Source: a virus. Taken from it: a stretch of DNA of 24,695 nucleotides. Position numbers and translations under genes: made by a program. The notes under the pieces are model-generated. The model was given only the letters and a program-made list of their open reading frames with translations, ran no database searches and was not told the origin of the DNA. The first letter of the stretch is position 1. Each line of letters begins with the position of its first letter. Of the stretch, positions 17,313 through 22,299 are shown piece by piece. The DNA is taken from positions 1 to 24,695 of IMG/VR virus record IMGVR_UViG_3300042914_003083. One strand, written 5' to 3'.

Positions 17313-17342
17313 GGGTTTACATACCTATAAATATGTAAACCC
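17313..17342 (-). terminator. perfect 10-bp hairpin after the 81-aa gene
   Basis: GGGTTTACAT at 17313-17322 pairs perfectly with ATGTAAACCC at 17333-17342 around a 10-base loop. On the minus strand it is followed by TACTTTTTTATGG, a typical intrinsic terminator tail, six bases past the stop of the 81-aa gene. The promoter-like motif lies in its loop and arm. Confidence 0.7.
17327..17334 (-). promoter_or_regulatory. candidate promoter motif ATATTTAT before the 78-aa gene
   Basis: Exact 8-mer on the coding strand, 35 bases before the start at 17291, nested in the hairpin 17313-17342. A transcript starting a few bases downstream would lack the hairpin's 5' arm. Confidence 0.5.
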
Positions 17343-17348
17343 CAAATA

Positions 17349-17594
17349 TTATCTTCTCGGTGGTTGAGAAAAAGTTGGTGCAGAACGTTTTGACTTGTTC
17401 ATTTCACCCTGTTCCGCCTTATTCCTCGCTTCAATTGCCTTTGAAACTTGTTGTATGTAGTACCGTCTTAGATGAATAGGCAAATCATAAACCTCATTCC
17501 AAGTAAAACCACCTTTTCCATAGTAACACAAAGAAAAAATTTCTTCGTGTAATCCCAACTTATAATCAGTTGTTAGGCCAAAAAAAGGAAACAT
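17349..17594 (-). CDS. 81-aa frame overlapping the gp26-like gene (possible frameshift extension)
   Basis: The frame overlaps the last 29 bases of the gp26-like gene in the +1 (equivalently -2) phase. The protein has a conserved-looking core, KLGLHEEIFSLCYYGKGGFT followed by WNEVYDLPIHLRRYYIQQ, and a polar tail. There is an ATG at 17594 but no convincing Shine-Dalgarno before it. Seven T in a row lie in the overlap, so this segment may be made as a C-terminal extension of the gp26-like protein by ribosomal slippage, as in the G/GT tail assembly chaperones. Its location between tube and tape measure genes is the usual place for such chaperones. Independent initiation at the ATG by coupling remains possible. 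Confidence 0.8.
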   Translation of the reverse strand: MFPFFGLTTDYKLGLHEEIFSLCYYGKGGFTWNEVYDLPIHLRRYYIQQVSKAIEARNKAEQGEMNKSKRSAPTFSQPPRR

Positions 17595-18435
17595 CCATCG
17601 GAATGTCTATCTCCTTTACTTCACCAGTTGCATCTGATACAAATGTAAATGTCATATCAAGGTCTGGTGAAATTTCCTTCATATGAGCACGAAGGGCTCT
17701 CGAATCAAGTGCAAACAATTCATTATCTACAAAGTTGTTTATAGTTGCTCGACCTGATTCACCATCTACTGCCAGTATAAGATTTTTCAATCTTGTTGTT
17801 AGTTCACGGTCTATTCCAGTTCTTACTTGTGTTTTATTCATACCTTTTATTTCGGTTTGAATATCCTTCTCTAACTTATGTGTCATTAGACGGAAAGTGA
17901 CAACCCGCTTAGACTGCGGTAGTTCAAAGTCGAATTCATTTATTCGACGCTCGAATAGAGAATAATCCACCTCCTTGTGTTCTATTTGAGTCAGGTCAAT
18001 TGTAACTTTTTGTTTAGTACCCGGAGAAAACGGGTCGTCAATTTCCACCGTATAATCTTTTCCATATCCTAAAATTCTTGCAGCAACCATGATTGCATTC
18101 TTATCACCAACATACAAATCACCATAATTGACTGGTGTGACAATAAGTGATTCGAACAACTTATCTAATACCACTCCTTGTTTGATGAGATTTTGTGACG
18201 TAAGAATATCTTCTTCCCGTGCAGTCATATACTTCATCTCAATTACACCCTCGGCAAGAGGATGGTCTTCTGGATATAAGAGACCCTTTGATGGGAGTGG
18301 TATAATTTCCGTTGGAAAGTTTGATTTCTTAACTGAAGTTTGTTTGTAGTCTGCCATCAAATTGGCTTTGAGTTCTTCGTCGGACATCTCTGCCGCTGTT
18401 TTTGGGAGATTATATCCGGTTGGTACTTGTGCCAT
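17566..18435 (-). CDS. T4 gp26-like baseplate hub / tail assembly protein
   Basis: The 289-aa protein carries the signature segment IPLPSKGLLYPEDHPLAEG, then VIEMKYMTAREEDILTSQNL and IKQGVVLDKLFESLI (about residues 45-98), followed by GDKNAIMVAARILGYGKDY. This matches the pattern of gp26-type baseplate hub proteins of T4-like phages as I know them (LPSxG, MTxxEEDIL, GD...ARxxxYG). The metal-binding-looking CPxC that many relatives show after this point is replaced here by DPFSPGTK. An Arg/Lys-rich helical region (about 195-225) and a beta-type end follow. It has AGGA upstream and an ATATTTAT motif 41 bases before the ATG. Its 3' end overlaps the 81-aa frame at a T7 run, which suggests a chaperone-like pair. 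Confidence 0.75.
   Translation of the reverse strand: MAQVPTGYNLPKTAAEMSDEELKANLMADYKQTSVKKSNFPTEIIPLPSKGLLYPEDHPLAEGVIEMKYMTAREEDILTSQNLIKQGVVLDKLFESLIVTPVNYGDLYVGDKNAIMVAARILGYGKDYTVEIDDPFSPGTKQKVTIDLTQIEHKEVDYSLFERRINEFDFELPQSKRVVTFRLMTHKLEKDIQTEIKGMNKTQVRTGIDRELTTRLKNLILAVDGESGRATINNFVDNELFALDSRALRAHMKEISPDLDMTFTFVSDATGEVKEIDIPMDVSFFWPNN
17580..17586 (-). other. candidate slippery site (T7) for programmed frameshift
   Basis: In the gp26-like frame the sequence reads TCC TTT TTT TGG, and in the 81-aa frame CCT TTT TTT GGC. A +1 or -2 slip on this run moves ribosomes from the first frame to the second, eight codons before the gp26-like stop. Confidence 0.4.
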
Positions 18436-18476
18436 AACTAAATCCTGTAACTAAATGAAACAATTTGTTCGTATAG

Positions 18477-18484
18477 ATAAATAT
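18477..18484 (-). promoter_or_regulatory. candidate promoter motif ATATTTAT before the gp26-like gene
   Basis: Exact 8-mer on the coding strand, 41 bases before the ATG at 18435, between the homing endonuclease stop and the gp26-like start. Confidence 0.45.
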
Positions 18485-18487
18485 GTG

Positions 18488-19324
18488 TTAGAGTAGATTT
18501 TCTATCAGAGTTTCAAGAACATAAACTGGATTTTCATTTATATCTGATTCCCAAAACCGGAGGAGGGTGTATCCGTTTGAATAGGCAATTGCAGTTTTCT
18601 TTTTATCATTTACCACGTTCTTGGTTTGTTCCTTCATGACAGGGGTTTCGTGTTTGGTTCCAGGTCTGCAGTGCCAGAAGTCTCCGTCTACTTCGATGAG
18701 GATGTTCTTACTCGGAATGTAAAAGTCATAGAAGAATCCCGATAACTCGTATTGATAGATACATTCTATACCATGAGATTCTAGCATATCCTGCATTAGA
18801 CGTTCTGGTTTAGACATTTTACCTGATGTTAGTCTTTCTCTTCGGTTGATGGCAAGTTGTTTTTTCATCTGTTCACGGTGTTCAGGAGATTTTGGTTTAC
18901 CCTTATGAAACTCCGATATTTTTTTTGATCTTTCTTCATTTTCACTTATTGATCGTTTCAGTAAGTTTGCACGTTCCTCTCCGTATGCAGCGTCATACGA
19001 GAGTCCTTTGTTCCATTGTTGAATTTCTCCAGATTGAAATCTTTGTTTTCTAGTTTTAGCCGATTTCTTCGCACCTTCTTGTGAATAAAATCCACCAGTC
19101 GTTCGAACATAATGTCCGTGTTTGAAATCATTGAATTTTTGTTCACGATAATCCCACTTTACAATTTCTCCACATCCACATTTACATAATGGGTCTTCAC
19201 CATTATTGTATATCAGCTTTCTAACAACCTCAGATGAAACTTCGTGTGACTTGCGATAATGGAGAGAAATACTGGTGTAGTTATCGTATTCCTTCTCACA
19301 TAAATGACATTTGAATGTTTGCAT
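18488..19324 (-). CDS. free-standing homing endonuclease, C2H2 finger plus Vsr-like nuclease
   Basis: The 278-aa protein opens with a C2H2 zinc finger (C6, C9, H22, H27), followed by CKCGCGE and FKHGH, a second zinc-type patch common in phage homing enzymes. A NUMOD3-like DNA-binding motif (HKGKPKSPEHREQMKK, about 140-155) comes next. The C-terminal 110 residues form a Vsr/EDxHD-type PD-(D/E)XK domain: SKPERLMQDML, YDFYIPSKNILIEVDGDFWH, NDKKKTAIAYSNGYTLLRFW. It would cut a phage genome lacking it and spread by repair; it has no tail role. It sits between the tube and gp26-like genes. AGGGA lies nine bases before the ATG, but inside the 3' arm of a 15-bp hairpin, so translation from read-through mRNA should be blocked. 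Confidence 0.85.
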   Translation of the reverse strand: MQTFKCHLCEKEYDNYTSISLHYRKSHEVSSEVVRKLIYNNGEDPLCKCGCGEIVKWDYREQKFNDFKHGHYVRTTGGFYSQEGAKKSAKTRKQRFQSGEIQQWNKGLSYDAAYGEERANLLKRSISENEERSKKISEFHKGKPKSPEHREQMKKQLAINRRERLTSGKMSKPERLMQDMLESHGIECIYQYELSGFFYDFYIPSKNILIEVDGDFWHCRPGTKHETPVMKEQTKNVVNDKKKTAIAYSNGYTLLRFWESDINENPVYVLETLIENLL

Positions 19325-19328
19325 AATG

Positions 19329-19378
19329 AAAAATCCCTATATTGTTTAGTATCTCTACTAATAAATATAGGGATTTTT
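19329..19378. terminator. 15-bp hairpin with T tracts on both strands; hides a ribosome binding site
   Basis: Bases 19329-19343 pair without mismatch with 19364-19378 (core ATCCCTATAT / ATATAGGGAT), with a 20-base loop. Runs of T flank it on both strands, so it can end transcription in either direction, including that of the tube gene. On the minus strand its 3' arm contains the AGGGA of the homing endonuclease gene. Confidence 0.7.
19361..19368 (-). promoter_or_regulatory. candidate promoter motif ATATTTAT before the minus-strand homing endonuclease
   Basis: Exact 8-mer on the coding strand, 36 bases before the ATG at 19324, in the 5' arm of the hairpin. A transcript begun near 19354 would leave out that arm and free the ribosome binding site. 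Confidence 0.5.
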
Positions 19379-19392
19379 TCTCAAACTTACAA

Positions 19393-19433
19393 ACGATTAC
19401 GTTATTTTGTTCTAAATAATACCACGTAATCGT
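19393..19433. other. 10-bp inverted repeat just after the tail tube gene
   Basis: ACGATTACGT at 19393-19402 pairs with ACGTAATCGT at 19424-19433, leaving a 21-base loop. It starts about six bases past the tube stop and has no T tract, so it may protect the 3' end of the tube mRNA from decay rather than end transcription. Confidence 0.55.
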
Positions 19434-19439
19434 ATTCAA

Positions 19440-19928
19440 TTAGAACTGAAGGATGGCATAGTCGTAACTTAACGTAAGTGAAATTTCAACGAAGTTATCC
19501 GTTGACCAATCCATATCACCAAATGTTGTTGCTGTGATAAACGCACCCTTCAGAGTCCACTCTTCAACCTTGTCACCAACTGGGCCAAGAACGTTGAATG
19601 TAATGTCCTTCTTATAGAAGTCAGAATAACCATCACGACCTGTTACAGATTCGTGTGACAAACGTACCCACTCCATAACTGCCTGTGCAGCTGATGGTAC
19701 GATTGGGTCATATAGCTTGATAGTGACATCCTGCCATTCACCTTTACCCTTAACCTTACGTTTCACATTGATGTGGTCAAGTGTGATAGGGTTGAAGTTG
19801 ATGTTTGGTCTACTTGCGCCTTTGATAAGGTAAGCAGGAACACCTTCGATATACATAATAAACCGATTAGCAAGTTTCGGTTCATACGGGGTAAAGAAAA
19901 TTTCGGTAGGGTCGAGTAGTTCAGCCAT
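19440..19928 (-). CDS. tail tube protein (gp19-like)
   Basis: At 162 aa it has the length of T4 gp19 (163 aa). It starts MAELLDPTEIFFTPYEPKLA and has the tube-fold order: ANRFIMYIEGVPAYLIKGAS, then ITLDHINVKRKVKGKGEWQD, VTIKLYDPIVPSAAQAVMEW, DITFNVLGPVGDKVEEWTL and FVEISLTLSYDYAILQF. Hexamers of this protein stack to form the inner tube enclosed by the sheath. TTGGAGAAATAA provides a ribosome binding site. Compared with the neighbouring endonuclease genes it uses more C-ending codons, as expected for an abundant protein. A homing endonuclease gene lies on either side. It is expected to be highly and late expressed; a near-copy of the promoter motif (CTATTTAT) lies 43 bases upstream. Confidence 0.92.
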   Translation of the reverse strand: MAELLDPTEIFFTPYEPKLANRFIMYIEGVPAYLIKGASRPNINFNPITLDHINVKRKVKGKGEWQDVTIKLYDPIVPSAAQAVMEWVRLSHESVTGRDGYSDFYKKDITFNVLGPVGDKVEEWTLKGAFITATTFGDMDWSTDNFVEISLTLSYDYAILQF

Positions 19929-19971
19929 TTATTTCTCCAATGGTTTCATGTACTAAATAAGTATTATATCA

Positions 19972-19979
19972 ATAAATAG
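19972..19979 (-). promoter_or_regulatory. weak candidate promoter motif CTATTTAT before the tail tube gene
   Basis: One mismatch from the ATATTTAT motif, on the coding strand, 43 bases before the ATG at 19928. A TATAAT-like hexamer is also present at 19963-19968, so the true promoter here is uncertain. Confidence 0.3.
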
Positions 19980-19990
19980 GTCTTTGTTTT

Positions 19991-20015
19991 AAATTTAACT
20001 ATCATAGTTAAATTT
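19991..20015. other. perfect 12-bp palindrome between divergent genes
   Basis: AAATTTAACTAT at 19991-20002, one central C, then the exact inverse at 20004-20015. On the plus strand it runs into eight T (20013-20020). It lies between the divergent tube and plus-strand endonuclease genes. It may be an operator for a dimeric regulator or a terminator hairpin that stops minus-strand antisense or plus-strand transcription. Confidence 0.6.
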
Positions 20016-20024
20016 TTTTTGTGT

Positions 20025-20032
20025 ATATTTAT
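20025..20032 (+). promoter_or_regulatory. candidate promoter motif ATATTTAT before the plus-strand homing endonuclease
   Basis: Exact 8-mer, here on the plus strand, 28 bases before the ATG at 20061. It is the only rightward gene, and the motif is turned round with it. Confidence 0.5.
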
Positions 20033-20060
20033 ACCATATGAACCAAATACAGGAATGTTT

Positions 20061-21668
20061 ATGAATTGCATACAATGTAATACACCGTTTACAAAATCAT
20101 CATACAGTTCAAAACAACTCTGTTCCAGAAAATGTAACAACGCATACACGAAGAAAATAAACACAATTGAAAAGTTGTGTCCAATGTGTAATAAATACTT
20201 CACATCTGACAAAAGGAAAAATAGGATTGTATGTAGTGTTCCATGTGCAAATAAATATCAAAAAACAGAACAGGTTTTGCAAAAGAAACGAGAGTTGACC
20301 AAATCTAGTTTGATGGAAAAATATGGCGTTGAACATAATTCACAGATAGAAGGATTCACCAAAAATCGTCAGCAAACGATGATCTCGAAGTATGGTGTGC
20401 CACATTTTACAAATAAAGAAAAGGCACAAAAAACACTTATCGAACGATACGGCGATTCCAAGTACAACAACAAAGAAAAGACGAAACAGACGATGAAAGA
20501 CAAGTATGGTGTAGAATCGTTTTCACAATCACCCCTGTTCAAGAAAAAACTGAAAGAAAAGTATGGTGTTGAACATCCGATGATGATTTTGAAAAATAGG
20601 AAATCTGCGTTTTCAAAAGTTATCTCTAAGATAACCACAGTCACGCCATTGTTTGATTTTGATACATATAACGGAGTAAACGGTTCATCCGGTTATCCAT
20701 TTAGATGTAATACATGTAATAATGAATTTAACGCTAGATTAGACGATGGAAATATTCCAATATGCAGGGTGTGTAATCCAATAATTCATACAAAGTCTAA
20801 ATGTGAATATGAGATAATAGAGTGGTTAAAAACAGTATACACGGGTGAGATTATACATGGAGACAAATCCGTATTAAATGGTAAAGAAATAGATGTTTAT
20901 TTACCGACGGAAAATCTTGGCATAGAGTTAAATGGTCTCTATTATCATGGGGAAATTTGTGGTGGAAAAAAGAGAAATTATCACCTCAATAAAACGCAAC
21001 GTTGTGCCACGCATGGTATAACATTATTACACGTTTTGGACATCGAGTGGATAAATAAAAGAGATATAGTAAAATCTATACTTTTGAATAAGTTGAAGAC
21101 ATTAAAGTTCAAACCACTTAACGGTAGGAACTGTATTATTAAAGAGATTTCTGCTCGTGAATCTAATGAATTTCTGAATAAAAATCATATACAGGGAGAA
21201 GATAAGTCATCTGTTAGAATTGGACTATACCACAAAGATACGCTGGTATCTGTATTGACATTCGGAAAAAACAGATTCAGTAAAGAAACTGAATGGGAGA
21301 TGTATAGATTTTGTAGTGAGACTTATACTCACGTTAGAGGCGGTCTTGATAAAATGTTTTCATACTTTATATCCGCGTACAAACCATCAAGCATACTTAC
21401 ATTCTCAGATAGGAGATATTTTGATGGTAGTGTGTATGGTAGAATCGGGTTTAAATTTGTAGGAGTTACGCCACCGAATTATCACTACTTCAAGATTAAT
21501 GACCACAAAACCGTATTCGGTTCCAGAAACAAATTTCAAAAACATAAGTTGCCATTTCTACTCGAAACATTTGATTCATCTCTCACCGAATGGGAGAATA
21601 TGCAACTCAATGGATATGACCGTATATGGGATTGCGGTAGTTCTAAGTGGATATGGTCAATTGGGTGA
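20061..21668 (+). CDS. large free-standing PD-(D/E)XK homing endonuclease with GNAT/Mom-like C-terminus
   Basis: The start chosen is the ATG at 20061 (AGGA six bases upstream), giving 535 aa and beginning at MNCIQC; an in-frame TTG at 20019 lacks support. Domains in order: two zinc ribbons (C3, C6, C21, C25; C40, C43, C58, C62); five repeats around KYGV (about 85-175), a DNA-binding array seen in phage endonucleases; a third CxxC...CxxC ribbon (about 215-245); a PD-(D/E)XK core with CEYEIIEWL, GKEIDVYLPTENLGIELNG and LLHVLDIEW (about 250-335); and a C-terminal part (about 365-535) with LVSVLTFGK, WEMYRFCS, ILTFSDRRYFDG and GFKFVGVTPPNYHYF that resembles GNAT/Mom-like folds. It is read against all neighbours, lies between the 162-aa gene and the tube gene, and is a likely selfish insertion. 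Confidence 0.85.
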   Translation: MNCIQCNTPFTKSSYSSKQLCSRKCNNAYTKKINTIEKLCPMCNKYFTSDKRKNRIVCSVPCANKYQKTEQVLQKKRELTKSSLMEKYGVEHNSQIEGFTKNRQQTMISKYGVPHFTNKEKAQKTLIERYGDSKYNNKEKTKQTMKDKYGVESFSQSPLFKKKLKEKYGVEHPMMILKNRKSAFSKVISKITTVTPLFDFDTYNGVNGSSGYPFRCNTCNNEFNARLDDGNIPICRVCNPIIHTKSKCEYEIIEWLKTVYTGEIIHGDKSVLNGKEIDVYLPTENLGIELNGLYYHGEICGGKKRNYHLNKTQRCATHGITLLHVLDIEWINKRDIVKSILLNKLKTLKFKPLNGRNCIIKEISARESNEFLNKNHIQGEDKSSVRIGLYHKDTLVSVLTFGKNRFSKETEWEMYRFCSETYTHVRGGLDKMFSYFISAYKPSSILTFSDRRYFDGSVYGRIGFKFVGVTPPNYHYFKINDHKTVFGSRNKFQKHKLPFLLETFDSSLTEWENMQLNGYDRIWDCGSSKWIWSIG

Positions 21669-21676
21669 GTAAAAAT

Positions 21677-21707
21677 AATGAAGTCAGCCCAATGGACCGA
21701 CTTCATT
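21677..21707. terminator. bidirectional terminator between convergent genes
   Basis: AATGAAGTC at 21677-21685 pairs with GACTTCATT at 21699-21707 around a 13-base loop. ATTATTTTTAC follows on the minus strand, and a T-rich stretch (TACTTTATTTTTA) a little further on the plus strand. It lies between the stops of the plus-strand endonuclease and the 162-aa gene. Confidence 0.75.
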
Positions 21708-21752
21708 TAATGCAAAATACTTTATTTTTAGAATGAATAACCGTCCAATAAT

Positions 21753-22241
21753 TTACTTAACACCATTCAAGTATTCAGCAATTTTACGTCCAGTCAGATT
21801 AGCAATTGGTGGTTTTTCTATATTTGAGTATAGATATAGGACAGGCTTGACTCCTGACGGGTTTGTTCCATTAAATGCAATTTTCCATCTCGTTTTTTTC
21901 GATAATTCCGTCGATTTATTAGATAGTCCCCAAACGCCCTCATCATCATGTGACATACCAACTAAACCAAGTTTCACCGATCTAATTTGCGATCTATTGT
22001 AATCTGGCCATTTTTTGGTTGGTTGTCCCATCTTGTCTACCTTATTCATCTTGTCTAACTGTCTGCTTATATCTACTAGTTTATCAAATGGTGACATTAT
22101 ACCACTTAATAGATTGTTTATCTGTTTCGCGTGAGAATCTATATCAGTTATCATACTATTCAGATTAGCGTTAGCTTCACGAATATTAGATAAAACCGAT
22201 TCGGCCTCTTTAAGCAATTGTTTTCTTGATGATAATTTCAT
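21753..22241 (-). CDS. hypothetical protein between sheath and tube genes, 162 aa
   Basis: The first half is a helical, coiled-coil-like segment (SSRKQLLKEAESVLSNIREA, then NANLNSMITDIDSHAKQINN). The second half looks like a compact domain with IRSVKLGLVGMSHDDEGVWG, WKIAFNGTNPSGVKPVLYLY and the end TGRKIAEYLNGVK. No signal peptide, membrane segment or catalytic motif is recognised. AAAGGAAAT precedes the ATG. It is isolated by a terminator on each side and has no copy of the ATATTTAT motif, so it may be a moron-type added gene, expressed from read-through of the sheath terminator or from an unseen promoter. Function unknown. Confidence 0.75.
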   Translation of the reverse strand: MKLSSRKQLLKEAESVLSNIREANANLNSMITDIDSHAKQINNLLSGIMSPFDKLVDISRQLDKMNKVDKMGQPTKKWPDYNRSQIRSVKLGLVGMSHDDEGVWGLSNKSTELSKKTRWKIAFNGTNPSGVKPVLYLYSNIEKPPIANLTGRKIAEYLNGVK

Positions 22242-22265
22242 ATTCTATTTCCTTTTATAAAATTT

Positions 22266-22289
22266 GGGGGAGTGTATTTCAACTCCCCC
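22266..22289 (-). terminator. intrinsic terminator after the tail sheath gene
   Basis: GGGGGAGT at 22266-22273 pairs with ACTCCCCC at 22282-22289 with an 8-base loop, ten bases past the sheath stop. On the minus strand it is followed by AAATTTTATAAAA, a rather poor T tract. Confidence 0.65.
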
Positions 22290-22299
22290 GTTTATTTCA

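Noticed and set aside
18457-18470. Short inverted repeat around AACAATTTGTT before the gp26-like gene
   Set aside because: Only five pairs around one base in AT-rich DNA; expected by chance.
20026-20033. T4-type late promoter TATAAATA on the minus strand for the tube gene
   Set aside because: It is the complement of the plus-strand ATATTTATA copy. It would start the tube transcript about 90 bases upstream and through the palindrome. The strand pattern of all other copies favours reading it as the endonuclease promoter, though it cannot be excluded.
20019-20060. TTG-initiated N-terminal extension of the plus-strand endonuclease (14 extra residues)
   Set aside because: The TTG lies in the T run of the palindrome and the extension covers the promoter-like motif. 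The ATG at 20061 has AGGA at good spacing and begins directly at the zinc ribbon.
19964-20644. Minus-strand open frames inside the plus-strand endonuclease gene
   Set aside because: They are rich in Phe, Ile and Cys, as antisense frames of Lys-rich genes are, with no ribosome binding sites; the plus frame has clear domains.
21733-22002. Plus-strand 89-aa frame opposite the 162-aa gene
   Set aside because: No Shine-Dalgarno, and it is antisense to a gene with a good start and protein-like composition.
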